Assembly: GCA_944380695.1 (NCBI GenBank) | Contig: CALWII010000086.1 | Coordinates: forward strand, 1 to 13,760 | Length of the DNA stretch: 13,760 nucleotides | Direction of reading: 5' to 3' | Source: an uncultured Clostridia bacterium | GTDB lineage: Bacteria > Bacillota > Clostridia > Christensenellales > UBA1242 | In this document: piece after piece, positions 1 to 7,213 of the stretch | Numbering within the stretch: position 1 is the first letter of the stretch | How the letters are laid out: each line of letters opens with the position of its first letter | The notes under the pieces: model-generated | Told to the model about the DNA's origin: nothing | The model's database searches: none | Seen by the model: only the letters and a program-made list of their open reading frames with translations | Program-made: the position numbers and the translations under genes

Positions 1-63
1 TTCATCTGCTAAAGATAGTGCAGAGGAATAGAGCTTGTTTAATTGTAAGATTTTATCTTTCAT
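1..63 (-). CDS. 5' end of an unidentified gene, cut by window edge
   Basis: Reading leftward from an ATG at 63, the frame stays open to the window edge and gives about 21 residues beginning MKDKILQLNKLYSSALSLADE, a plausible helical, protein-like start. A TATAAT box (70-75, minus strand) with TTGTGT 17 bp upstream sits directly in front, which supports a real leftward gene. No Shine-Dalgarno sequence is seen, and the predicted transcription start falls at or next to the ATG, so the mRNA could be leaderless. Too little is visible to name a family. The gene is divergent from cwlD. Confidence 0.45.
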   Translation of the reverse strand, partial: MKDKILQLNKLYSSALSLADE

Positions 64-69
64 AAGTTT

Positions 70-98
70 ATTATATCAAGTTTTGAACCAACACACAA
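70..98 (-). promoter_or_regulatory. Sigma-A-like promoter of the truncated leftward gene
   Basis: On the minus strand, TTGTGT (93-98) and TATAAT (70-75) are separated by exactly 17 bp. The -10 box ends only about 6 bp before the candidate ATG at 63. Confidence 0.5.
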
Positions 99-245
99 AG
101 CATATTTTTAATTTTCTAAAATCTTTCCAGATATTTTTAAAAGACTTTTTTGCTTGGAAAAAATTTATAATAAAGATTTTGTTAATTCAATATTTACTGT
201 CATCTTTTTGTGATAATTACAAAATTTCTCAAATAAAATATTTTG

Positions 246-941
246 ATGAAACTTAAATTTTTAACGATAAAAAAGGCGCATTGTGCCATTCTTTTGGTTG
301 TTCTAGTTGCAATCTGTTCGATTGTCGGCGTTTGCTATGTGGTGCGGGCGACGAGTTCACCAAAACCACAATACACCATCGTGATTGACGCTGGGCACGG
401 CGGAGTAGATGGCGGAGCTGTTGGGAAGAATAGCAAAGTCACGGAGAGTGAGCTTAACTTAAAGTATGCTTTGACATTGAAAGCGATTTGCGAGGAGTTA
501 GGAATTAAAGTCGTGATGACAAGAAATGATATGAACGGCCTATATTCGCCATTTGCTTCCAACAAAAAAAGGTCTGATATGGAAACAAGACGACAAATAA
601 TAGAACAAAGCAACGCAGACTTGTTGATAAGCGTCCATATGAATTCTTTTCCTCTTTCTTCTTCCAGAGGACCGCATGTGTTTTACGACAGTAAGAATGA
701 AGGTAGTAAGGCTTTGGCAGATAAAATTCAATCTTCGTTGCGTGAAAACATAGCATACTCGAAGCAGAATGCGAACAATTCAGATTTATATATTCTGAAC
801 TGTACCGACTTGCCAGGCGCTTTGATTGAGTTTGGATTTTTATCAAATAAAGAAGAAGAAAACTTACTTCTGTTGGATAGCTATCGACAAGATATTTGTT
901 ATGCAGTTGTGTGTGGGGTTTTGGAGTATTTATCAATGTAA
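246..941 (+). CDS. cwlD: N-acetylmuramoyl-L-alanine amidase, CwlD type (spore cortex)
   Basis: Zinc-dependent amidase_3 protein of 231 residues. In the CwlD family the enzyme cleaves the peptide side chain from N-acetylmuramic acid as the first step of muramic-delta-lactam formation in spore cortex, outside the membrane. A membrane anchor or signal segment spans roughly residues 13-34. The catalytic domain begins with IDAGHGGVDGGAVG; expected zinc ligands are His51, Glu67 (TESELNL) and His131 (SVHMNSF), and the catalytic Glu195 is in LIEFGFLSN. Length matches CwlD (about 240). ATG at 246 is preferred to the TTG just before it. Neither has a good ribosome binding site, which is odd for a window rich in strong ones. 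An extended -10 (TGTGATAAT, 209-217) lies upstream. The spoIIE gene nearby fits a sporulation role. Confidence 0.9.
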   Translation: MKLKFLTIKKAHCAILLVVLVAICSIVGVCYVVRATSSPKPQYTIVIDAGHGGVDGGAVGKNSKVTESELNLKYALTLKAICEELGIKVVMTRNDMNGLYSPFASNKKRSDMETRRQIIEQSNADLLISVHMNSFPLSSSRGPHVFYDSKNEGSKALADKIQSSLRENIAYSKQNANNSDLYILNCTDLPGALIEFGFLSNKEEENLLLLDSYRQDICYAVVCGVLEYLSM

Positions 942-946
942 ATCTT

Positions 947-975
947 TTTGGAAAATTTTTACAAGGTGATATAAT
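947..975 (+). promoter_or_regulatory. Extended -10 promoter of the guanylate kinase-like gene
   Basis: TGATATAAT (967-975) is a perfect extended -10. TTGGAA (948-953) lies 16 bp upstream as a fair -35. It is followed by the ribosome binding site AAAGGAG at 981-987, five bases before ATG 993. Confidence 0.6.
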
Positions 976-992
976 AAAAAAAAGGAGAATCT

Positions 993-1541
993 ATGCTTAT
1001 TTTAATGATAGGTCCATCTGGGGTTGGTAAAAATTCTGTGATTGATTTGCTGAAATCAAGACACAAGAATTTGGAGTTTTTGCCATCTGTTACAACCAGA
1101 GAAAAACGCAATGCGCCAGGTAGCACGCACATTCACGTGACAAAAAAGAAGTTTTTAGAAATGCAAAAAAGAGGGGAGTTTTTTGAGTGCGAAAATGTGC
1201 ACGCAAATTATTTGTATGGGACTTTAAACTCCTCTTTGGAAAAAGCAAAAGATGACAAAAAAGTCTTTATTAAGGACATAGATGTGAAAGGTGCAATTAA
1301 AGTGCAACAATTTCTGGGGCGAGAAAAATGTAAGACGATTTTTTTAGATGCGCCAGATGAGGTTTTAAAGGAGCGTTTAAAAAAACGAGGCGAAAGCGAA
1401 GATATGATAGCTATCAGAATGAAAAGATATGATATGGAGCGAAGGTTTAAGAACGAATTTGATTTTTGCGTTGAGAATATAGACATAGTTGAAACTATAA
1501 GAAAAATCGAAAAGTTTGTCAACTTGAAAAGATTTGATTGA
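993..1541 (+). CDS. gmk: Guanylate kinase-like protein, divergent
   Basis: A 182-residue P-loop kinase of the guanylate kinase family (GMP + ATP to GDP + ADP, cytosolic). The P-loop is GPSGVGKNS (residues 7-15). SVTTREKR matches the GMP-binding S-x-TTR-x-xR segment, GEFFECENVH matches GEFxEwaxvh with the GMP-contacting Glu, IDVKGA matches DVQGA, and RLKKRGESEDMIAIRM matches the lid region. Odd points: the segment that is normally DYxF, with a GMP-binding Tyr, reads THIH; the usual NYYGT has an extra residue (NYLYGT); P-loop GKGT is GKNS. It could be the only Gmk of the cell or a specialised paralogue. Start supported by AAAGGAG five bases upstream. It sits between two sporulation genes with its own promoter. 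Confidence 0.82.
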   Translation: MLILMIGPSGVGKNSVIDLLKSRHKNLEFLPSVTTREKRNAPGSTHIHVTKKKFLEMQKRGEFFECENVHANYLYGTLNSSLEKAKDDKKVFIKDIDVKGAIKVQQFLGREKCKTIFLDAPDEVLKERLKKRGESEDMIAIRMKRYDMERRFKNEFDFCVENIDIVETIRKIEKFVNLKRFD

Positions 1542-1584
1542 CCTTTATAAAATTTTAAGACAAAACTTTCAAATATTTGACAAA
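1515..1584 (+). promoter_or_regulatory. Two Spo0A-box-like sites upstream of spoIIE
   Basis: TTTGTCAAC (1515-1523) and TTTGACAAA (1576-1584) each match the Spo0A box TTTGTCRAA at 8 of 9 positions. Neither is a perfect core TGTCGAA. They lie upstream of a sigma-A-type promoter for spoIIE. In Bacillus subtilis spoIIE is a Spo0A~P-activated sigma-A promoter, so the position makes sense. In such AT-rich DNA chance matches remain possible. Confidence 0.4.
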
Positions 1585-1588
1585 AAGC

Positions 1589-1616
1589 TTGTAAATCTTT
1601 TTTACAAATTTTTTTT
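1589..1616 (+). terminator. Weak hairpin terminator after the kinase gene
   Basis: TTGTAAA (1589-1595) pairs with TTTACAA (1601-1607) around a 5-base loop, followed by a run of eight T's at 1609-1616. The stem is all A/T except one G-C pair, so it would be weak. Its right arm contains the -35 box of the spoIIE promoter. Confidence 0.45.
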
Positions 1617-1630
1617 ATTGCCTGTATAAT
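1601..1630 (+). promoter_or_regulatory. spoIIE promoter
   Basis: TTTACA (1601-1606) and TATAAT (1625-1630) are separated by 18 bp. The start codon follows 19 bp after the -10, with ribosome binding site CAGGAGA (1638-1644) before ATG 1650. Confidence 0.65.
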
Positions 1631-1649
1631 TTTTTTGCAGGAGAGCCGT

Positions 1650-3944
1650 ATGAGAGTAATGGAAAAATTCAAATATGTGTTTTTGGCTTTAGTTTTTGTT
1701 GCCGTATTTTTTGTTTTAAATTTATCTTCTGTTGCAGGAGTGATGTTTCCTTTTGCCTATTCGATGATGTTCGCTCTTGTTTGGGCAAATCAAAAAGTCT
1801 GGCTTGTTTGTCCTGCCTTTTTGATAAGTTCGATTTTATTAGACTATTCATTGCAGAATGTAATTTGTTGTTTTTGTGCAGTAGCTTTTTTAGTTATACC
1901 ATACTTTATTCATTATTTAAGTAAAAAACCGATGCCGGTGTGGGAACTTTCCATATACGCATTTTTTAGTCAAACAGCAACAGTGATTTTCTCGATTTTA
2001 TCAGGTGGCAACAGTGCCATTTATTTTTCTGTGGCCTCTACTATTTTGGGTGTGTTGTTTATGTTGGGCGCAATAACTTTTTTTGAAGCCGTCTTTGTTA
2101 GAGGATTTAACTATCGACTTTCAGCAATTGAGTTTATCTCTGGCGGTGTTATTTTGATGGCCATTGCGGGAGGGCTTGTTTATGTTGAGGTGGCAGGCTT
2201 TTCTTTTTTAAAATTATTTATATCTTTTATTTTGCTTTCAATTACTTACTGTTCAAAAAGTTACTATTCGGTTTTTGTTGCGGCTTTGCTTGGATTGGGA
2301 ACGCTTATCTCCACATTAAATCCGCTATATTTTGCACCTTTAATTTTATGGGCTCTTTCCATTTCACCTTTCAAAACTTACAGAAAATATTTTTCGGCGA
2401 TATCAATAGTTATAGCAGAATTGTTGATTGGTTTTTATTTTGATTTGTATCCGAATTTTACTTGGCTATCAGCAATTCCGACTGTAGTGGGTGCATTGGT
2501 GTTTATGATTATACCAGACAAGATTTACGACTCTGTCAAAGGTGTTTTTGACCAAAAGGGAGACAGAGCCGCAATAAAAAATGTCGTGAACAGAAATCGT
2601 GAAACCCTAAAAAGAAGGTTGGGATCGCTTTCGGATGTGTTTGGTGAGATGGACAGAGTTTTTAGGAGTCTTGTGAAAAAAAATTTAAACGAAGACGAGG
2701 TTAAAAAACTATTGAGGGATGAGATAGTTTCTAGAAATTGTGAAACCTGTCCCGACCGTGCAAGGTGCCATAGGACTTACCAAGCGGAAACTGAAAGAGT
2801 TTTAGATGAACTTGTGTCAATAGCTTTTGACAAAGGGAAAGTAACGCTACTTGATATTCCAAGCTATTTGAATTCAAGATGTGGACGGGTTAATGGAATA
2901 ATCACCGCGACTAATTCTTTGACTAGACAGTATAAATCTTATAGTGGTATGTTATCTAATATTGACAATTCGAAACTTTTGATAGCTGAACAATTAGGCG
3001 GGATATCAAGTGTAATGAAAAATCTTTCGAAAGAAGTGGACACGGAAATCGCTTTTGATGGAAGAAGGGAACAAAAGATAATTGATGAATTGCTTTTCAA
3101 CGATATAGTTTGTTCTGACATTATCGTTTTTGAAAAAGATGCTAGAACTTGTGAAGCTTCTGTAGTTGTACGAAATTGTGATGCGGAAAAGTTAAAAATA
3201 CCTGACATAGTTGGAAAAATTTGTAAAACTAAAATGGGGGTTTGTGAAAAGTTTGCATCATCAAAACCGGGATGGACAACATTAAGTCTTAAATCAGCCC
3301 CTAAATATGATTGTATATTTGCTTTCGCCTCCGAGTCAAAAGCGGGAAGTTCAACTAGTGGTGACACCCATTCAGTTCAACGCTTGGACGGTGATAGATT
3401 TATGTTTGCTTTGTGCGATGGAATGGGGAGTGGAGAAAGGGCAGAGAAAACGAGTGAAGTGGCGATAGGGCTTATAGAAAACTTTTATAAGGCCGGATTT
3501 GACAGCGAATTGGTTTTGTCTAGCGTAAACAAACTTTTAGCCTTGCAAAAAGAAGAAAATTTTTCGGCGTTAGATGTTTGCGTTCTTGATTTAAAAAATG
3601 GATTGGCGGATTTTATAAAGATGGCATCACCCTGTTCGTTTATAATTTCGAGTGATGAAGTAAAAAAGATAGAGAGTGGCGCTCTGCCATTAGGTATTGT
3701 GGAAAAGTTTAATCCTGTAACTAAAAAGATGGTGATTACTAGTGGAGCAAATGTGGTGTTATTTAGTGATGGAGTAAGCGACAGCTTTGCTAGTGACACT
3801 GTTTTAGAAGATTTTTTAAAAACCTGTTATTCACAAAATCCACAAACTATTGCCGACAAAATTTTAGAACAGGCTCTTGCTAATAACGACGGAAGAGCTC
3901 GAGATGATATGTGCGTACTTGTTGTAAAGATTTTTGATGCCTAA
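1650..3944 (+). CDS. spoIIE: Stage II sporulation protein E (membrane PP2C phosphatase)
   Basis: SpoIIE dephosphorylates the anti-anti-sigma factor SpoIIAA at the asymmetric septum, activating sigma-F in the forespore. The protein has 764 residues, against about 827 in B. subtilis. Residues about 8-290 are a run of hydrophobic helices (roughly ten membrane spans). The cytoplasmic middle part has a conserved cysteine cluster (C364, C367, C373, then C411). The C-terminal PP2C/SpoIIE domain shows FALCDGMGSGE (metal Asp at about 590), FSDGVSD (Asp 707) and DDMCVLVV (Asp 752-753). All core phosphatase aspartates are present, so it should be active. ATG 1650 is chosen over an upstream TTG because CAGGAGA lies at ideal distance. 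A sigma-A promoter and Spo0A-like boxes precede it, and tilS follows as in Bacillus. Confidence 0.96.
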   Translation: MRVMEKFKYVFLALVFVAVFFVLNLSSVAGVMFPFAYSMMFALVWANQKVWLVCPAFLISSILLDYSLQNVICCFCAVAFLVIPYFIHYLSKKPMPVWELSIYAFFSQTATVIFSILSGGNSAIYFSVASTILGVLFMLGAITFFEAVFVRGFNYRLSAIEFISGGVILMAIAGGLVYVEVAGFSFLKLFISFILLSITYCSKSYYSVFVAALLGLGTLISTLNPLYFAPLILWALSISPFKTYRKYFSAISIVIAELLIGFYFDLYPNFTWLSAIPTVVGALVFMIIPDKIYDSVKGVFDQKGDRAAIKNVVNRNRETLKRRLGSLSDVFGEMDRVFRSLVKKNLNEDEVKKLLRDEIVSRNCETCPDRARCHRTYQAETERVLDELVSIAFDKGKVTLLDIPSYLNSRCGRVNGIITATNSLTRQYKSYSGMLSNIDNSKLLIAEQLGGISSVMKNLSKEVDTEIAFDGRREQKIIDELLFNDIVCSDIIVFEKDARTCEASVVVRNCDAEKLKIPDIVGKICKTKMGVCEKFASSKPGWTTLSLKSAPKYDCIFAFASESKAGSSTSGDTHSVQRLDGDRFMFALCDGMGSGERAEKTSEVAIGLIENFYKAGFDSELVLSSVNKLLALQKEENFSALDVCVLDLKNGLADFIKMASPCSFIISSDEVKKIESGALPLGIVEKFNPVTKKMVITSGANVVLFSDGVSDSFASDTVLEDFLKTCYSQNPQTIADKILEQALANNDGRARDDMCVLVVKIFDA

Positions 3945-3981
3945 AAGATTTTAAAATTATTTATATTTTTTAAAATAAGTC

Positions 3982-4010
3982 TTGATTTAAGCGTCTTTTT
4001 CGTGTATAAT
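3982..4010 (+). promoter_or_regulatory. tilS promoter
   Basis: TTGATT (3982-3987) and TATAAT (4005-4010) are 17 bp apart, a strong sigma-A arrangement. The box and the bases after it (TGTATAAT, T-run, GCA) closely resemble the spoIIE promoter. Confidence 0.75.
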
Positions 4011-4030
4011 TTTTGCACACGAGGTTAATT

Positions 4031-5359
4031 ATGCAAAATGTGCTTAAATTTATTGAGGAAAACAATTTAATTTTACCAGGAGAGAGGATAGGTGTCGGAG
4101 TAAGTGGAGGAAGTGACTCTATTGCCCTTTTGCATTTCCTGAATCAAAACGCAGAAAAACTTGATATAGAAGTGGTTGCTATTCATATCGACCACGGCAT
4201 AAGAGAAGAATCGCGCGAAGAAGCCAACTTTGTGCTTTCTATGTGCAAAGCAATGGGCGTGAGAAGTTATAAGTTTCGCATCGAAGCGCCTAAACTTGCA
4301 AAGGAGAAGGGCTTGAGTTTGGAGACTGCTGCAAGAAATGGCAGATATGCAATTTTTGATTCATTGATTAAAAGAGATGTGGTTGATAAAATTGCCCTTG
4401 CTCATCACCTTAATGACCAAGCTGAAACGATTTTAATGCATATTTTTCGTGGAGCTGGAACAGCTGGTGCTAGAGGTATGGAGCCAGTTCGTGACAATAA
4501 ATTTATAAGGCCGTTATTAAATGTCTCAAAGGAAGAAATTTTAGATTATATCAACCTAAACAACTTGGATTATGTTGAAGATAAATCAAATAAAGATAAT
4601 TCTTATTCAAGAAATTTTTTACGCAATGTCGTTTTGCCTGAAATTTCGAAAAAATGGCCTAATGCAGTTAATTCAATATGTCAATTTGCAGTTGCGTTGC
4701 GTGAAGATGATGACCTCATAAACTCACAGGTTCACGACGATGCGGTTATTTATGAAGATAAAGAAGCAAAAATACCTTTGAGCTACTTTTTATTTAAAAG
4801 GCCAATCGTTTCGCGTATGATAATAAAGGCATTGAAAAATATAGGAGTGAAATATGATTTCGAAAGAAAACATATCGAAATGATATTCACGCTCGCAACA
4901 GAAGCTGAAAACGGTAAAAAAGTTTCACTACCATTTGATGTCGTCGCAGTAAAAGATTATAATTATATCACTTTGTATAACAAAAAGATAGAAGTTCCTG
5001 ACTTTAAATGCGATTTTAAATGCGGAGAATTTGAAGTTCCTGGTTGTGGAAAAATGATTATCAAGCGGGTTAAAGATTTTACGCCAAAAGACAATGTAAT
5101 TTATATCGATTACAGAAAAGTTCCCAAAACGGCTTTTTGGCGTTTAAGGGAAGAGGGAGATGTTTTTACCAAGTTTGGCGGAGGAACAAAAAAACTCAAA
5201 TCTTTTTTCATTGATAAAAAAATTCCTCAAAGAAAGAGAGATTTTATACCTGTGCTTGCAGATGGAAATAATATTCTTGCTATTGCTGGTGTAGAAATCG
5301 CCGACTCGGTTAAGTTGGAAAATGTTCCAACCGCTTTTAGTGTCGAATTTCATTACTAA
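4031..5359 (+). CDS. tilS: tRNA(Ile)-lysidine synthase TilS
   Basis: TilS joins lysine to C34 of the CAU-anticodon isoleucine tRNA, using ATP, so that it reads AUA; this is an essential reaction in AT-rich genomes, which use AUA heavily. The protein has 442 residues. The N-type ATP pyrophosphatase P-loop is SGGSDS (residues 25-30), followed by HIDHGIREESREEA and the tRNA-recognition region HHLNDQAETILMHIFRGAGTAGARGM. The usual DDQ here reads NDQ. The C-terminal TilS_C domain is seen in WRLREEGD, KKLKSFFIDKKIPQRKRD and the final LAIAGVEIAD. ATG 4031 is preferred to an upstream TTG at 4013 because GAGG (4021-4024) lies six bases before it. It has its own promoter and follows spoIIE. Confidence 0.96.
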   Translation: MQNVLKFIEENNLILPGERIGVGVSGGSDSIALLHFLNQNAEKLDIEVVAIHIDHGIREESREEANFVLSMCKAMGVRSYKFRIEAPKLAKEKGLSLETAARNGRYAIFDSLIKRDVVDKIALAHHLNDQAETILMHIFRGAGTAGARGMEPVRDNKFIRPLLNVSKEEILDYINLNNLDYVEDKSNKDNSYSRNFLRNVVLPEISKKWPNAVNSICQFAVALREDDDLINSQVHDDAVIYEDKEAKIPLSYFLFKRPIVSRMIIKALKNIGVKYDFERKHIEMIFTLATEAENGKKVSLPFDVVAVKDYNYITLYNKKIEVPDFKCDFKCGEFEVPGCGKMIIKRVKDFTPKDNVIYIDYRKVPKTAFWRLREEGDVFTKFGGGTKKLKSFFIDKKIPQRKRDFIPVLADGNNILAIAGVEIADSVKLENVPTAFSVEFHY

Positions 5360-5459
5360 TATATTTTACAATCATAACAGTTTTCAATTTTTAATTTTCA
5401 CATTTAATATTTTTTATTTAAAAGCGTACAATATGCTTATAAATTAAAAGGAGACAGAT

Positions 5460-6818
5460 GTGGAGAAAAAAGTTAGCAACAGAAAACCTACAAAGATAAA
5501 AGCTAATTTAAAAAAAATAGAAGAGTTTGCCGGGCAGTATAAAAATTTTTTAAGCGAAAGCAAAACTGAAAGGGAGTGCATCAATAATTTTTCAAAACTG
5601 CTTAAAACTAATGGGTTTAAAGATTTATCTGTTCTTATTAAACAAAAAATGGCATTGCGTCCGGGGGATAAAGTTTATGTTACAAATATGAACAAAGCGC
5701 TTATAGTGTTTGTCGTAGGCAAAAAACCTATCGAAGAAGGAATGAATATATTGTGTGCACACATTGATAGCCCTAGGCTTGACCTAAAAAGTTGCCCGCT
5801 TTATGAAAGTGATGAGTTGTGTTTATTTGATACGCACTATTATGGAGGCATAAAAAAATATCAATGGACGGCGCTGCCACTCGCCCTGCACGGTTTAGTT
5901 TGTAAGAAAGATGGTACCATTATTGATTTTAAGATAGGCGATGACGAAAACGATCCTGTTTTTGGAGTAACAGATTTGTTACCTCATTTGGCGAAAGAAA
6001 AAGGACAAGACAAGATTGTTGGAGAAAAACTGGACTTAATTGTCGGCGGCAAATTGGAGAACGAGTCGGCAAAAAGCCGTGTTATTAATGAATTGAAAAA
6101 AATTAACATCGAGGAAGACGACTTTATTTCTTCCGAAATAGAAGTTGTTCCAGCCGGGAAAGCACGAGATTTTGGGTTAGACCGAAGTATGATTATGGGT
6201 TATGGCCACGACGATAGAAGCCAAGCGTTTTCATCGATTAAAGCTATAATCGATGCTGAATCTTGCGATAAAACTATGGCGGTAATTTTGGCCGACAAAG
6301 AAGAGATAGGTTCGATCGGCGCAACAAGTATGAAAAGCAAATTTTTTGAAAATATGGTAGCAGAGGTTATGGCACTTTGTGGTGAATATAAAGAACTCAC
6401 TTTTAAAAGAGCTTTAAACAACAGCCAAGTGATTTCTTGCGATGTGACTGCAGGTTTTGATCCTTGCTGGCCAGAGTCATCGAACAAACAGACCGAAGCC
6501 TTTTTGTCTCACGGTGTTGCATTTTGTAAATATGCGGGTTCGCAGGGCAAAAATAATGCGAACGACGCAAATCCAGAATATATTGCCAGATTAAGACGGT
6601 TGATGGATGAAAATGAAATAACCTACCAATTTACCGAAATGGGCAAAGTTGACGCTGGCGGTGGCGGAACCGTATCGTTTATTTTAGCTGAATATGGTAT
6701 GCAAGTTATTGATGCGGGTATCCCTGTCCTTTCTATGCACGCTCCGTGGGAGGTGATCTCAAAACTTGATTTGTTTGAAGCGTACAGGTTTTATAAACTG
6801 TTCTTGCAAAAGCTGTGA
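5460..6818 (+). CDS. M18-family aminopeptidase (aspartyl aminopeptidase type)
   Basis: Cytosolic metallo-aminopeptidase of the M18 family, which removes N-terminal residues (often acidic ones) from peptides and forms large dodecamers. The protein has 452 residues, typical for the family. Metal and catalytic positions are all visible: His101 in CAHIDSPRLDLK, Asp251/252 in GYGHDDRS, Glu281-Glu282 in DKEEIGSIG, Asp328 in SCDVTAGFDP and His427 in SMHAPWE. GKVDAGGGGT is a further family motif. The start is GTG at 5460, with AAAGGAGA six bases before it. An ATG two bases earlier is in another frame. Promoter elements are weak (TACAAT at 5427-5432). The gene ends at a hairpin shared with the convergent XRE gene. 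Substrate specificity cannot be told from the sequence. Confidence 0.94.
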   Translation: MEKKVSNRKPTKIKANLKKIEEFAGQYKNFLSESKTERECINNFSKLLKTNGFKDLSVLIKQKMALRPGDKVYVTNMNKALIVFVVGKKPIEEGMNILCAHIDSPRLDLKSCPLYESDELCLFDTHYYGGIKKYQWTALPLALHGLVCKKDGTIIDFKIGDDENDPVFGVTDLLPHLAKEKGQDKIVGEKLDLIVGGKLENESAKSRVINELKKINIEEDDFISSEIEVVPAGKARDFGLDRSMIMGYGHDDRSQAFSSIKAIIDAESCDKTMAVILADKEEIGSIGATSMKSKFFENMVAEVMALCGEYKELTFKRALNNSQVISCDVTAGFDPCWPESSNKQTEAFLSHGVAFCKYAGSQGKNNANDANPEYIARLRRLMDENEITYQFTEMGKVDAGGGGTVSFILAEYGMQVIDAGIPVLSMHAPWEVISKLDLFEAYRFYKLFLQKL

Positions 6819-6851
6819 CATTGTAACAACCTTTAATTTGAATAAAATATA

Positions 6852-6886
6852 AAAAAAAGACTTTAAATTTTACAAAGTCTTTTTTT
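6852..6886. terminator. Bidirectional hairpin terminator
   Basis: A perfect 13-bp stem joins 6852-6864 and 6874-6886 around a 9-base loop; the core is AAAGACTTT/AAAGTCTTT. The outer part is A's on the left and T's on the right, so it can end transcription from the aminopeptidase (rightward) and from the XRE gene (leftward). Confidence 0.85.
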
Positions 6887-6903
6887 AAAGCAAAAAATCA
6901 AAT

Positions 6904-7107
6904 CTATTTTTTTGAAAATTCTTTTCCATTTATTAAATAATCAATTGACACATTGAAAAAGTCGCTCATTGCATTTAATGTTGCGAAACAAGGTTCTCTT
7001 TTCCCATTCTCATAATAAGATAAAGCTTCTCTTGAAATATTTAACTTGTTAGCAACATAAAGTTGATTAAAGCCCTTTTGTTTTCTTATCTCTTTTAACC
7101 CTTTCAT
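6904..7107 (-). CDS. Small XRE/Cro-type helix-turn-helix repressor
   Basis: A 67-residue protein made almost entirely of one HTH_3 (XRE) domain: LKEIRKQKGFNQLYVANKLNISREALSYYENGKREP, then helices ending in FFNVSIDYLINGK. The recognition helix is around residues 24-32 and the YENGKREP turn is typical. There is no extra sensing domain. Start ATG 7107 is supported by GAGGTG about eight bases upstream. It is divergent from the mini-Spo0A gene and converges on the aminopeptidase. A promoter TTACAA-18 bp-GATAAT (minus strand, 7156-7185) overlaps the dyad and faces three 10-bp repeats in the leader, so autoregulation is likely. Its targets are unknown. Confidence 0.9.
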   Translation of the reverse strand: MKGLKEIRKQKGFNQLYVANKLNISREALSYYENGKREPCFATLNAMSDFFNVSIDYLINGKEFSKK

Positions 7108-7113
7108 AGCGCA

Positions 7114-7145
7114 CCTCGAATAATGTCGAATATTGTCATATATCC
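7114..7145. promoter_or_regulatory. Tandem Spo0A-box-like array, 10-bp spacing
   Basis: Three units begin 10 bp apart: TCGAATAATG (7116-7125), TCGAATATTG (7126-7135) and TCATATATCC (7136-7145). The second site contains the exact Spo0A core TGTCGAA (7124-7130); the flanking sites CCTCGAA (7114-7120) and TGTCATA (7134-7140) are imperfect. Spo0A binds head-to-tail boxes at this spacing, and the stretch TCGAATAATGTCGAA closely resembles the B. subtilis abrB operator as I recall it. The array covers the region just upstream of the XRE start, including its ribosome binding site, and the upstream side of the mini-Spo0A promoter. Confidence 0.6.
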
Positions 7146-7179
7146 TTGACTAAATATTATCATTTTGTTACTGTATTAT
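7133..7179 (+). promoter_or_regulatory. Promoter region of mini-Spo0A gene
   Basis: Two readings are possible. TTGTCA (7133-7138), 16 bp, TATTAT (7155-7160) is an ordinary sigma-A promoter. TTGACT (7146-7151), 22 bp, TATTAT (7174-7179) has the abnormally long spacing known from Spo0A-activated sigma-A promoters such as spoIIG. The second lies directly next to the 0A-box array. Confidence 0.5.
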
Positions 7180-7185
7180 TTGTAA
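7156..7185 (-). promoter_or_regulatory. Promoter of the XRE gene
   Basis: On the minus strand, TTACAA (7180-7185) and GATAAT (7156-7161) are 18 bp apart. The -35 box overlaps the right half of the dyad at 7166-7187, so a protein bound there would block it. Confidence 0.45.
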
Positions 7186-7196
7186 CAGTATGTTAC
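7166..7196. repeat. Dyad operator candidate with three TGTTAC half-sites
   Basis: TGTTAC (7166-7171) faces GTAACA (7182-7187) across 10 bases, and another TGTTAC follows at 7191-7196, so GTAAC-5 bp-GTTAC is a second inverted pair. TACTGT (7169-7174) and ACAGTA (7185-7190) form an overlapping pair. The site covers a -10 box of the mini-Spo0A gene and the -35 of XRE. Confidence 0.55.
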
Positions 7197-7213
7197 TTAT
7201 GTATGGAGGAATT

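Noticed and set aside
35..256. Rightward 73-codon frame before cwlD
   Set aside because: AT-driven composition (Phe, Ile, Lys, Leu), no ribosome binding site, and overlap with the better supported leftward start and with cwlD.
505..936. Leftward 143-codon frame within cwlD
   Set aside because: Antisense to a gene with all amidase catalytic motifs; no ribosome binding site.
5341..5347. Exact Spo0A core TGTCGAA near the end of tilS
   Set aside because: It lies in coding sequence (codons for SVEF), is single, and is far from a convincing promoter; treated as chance.
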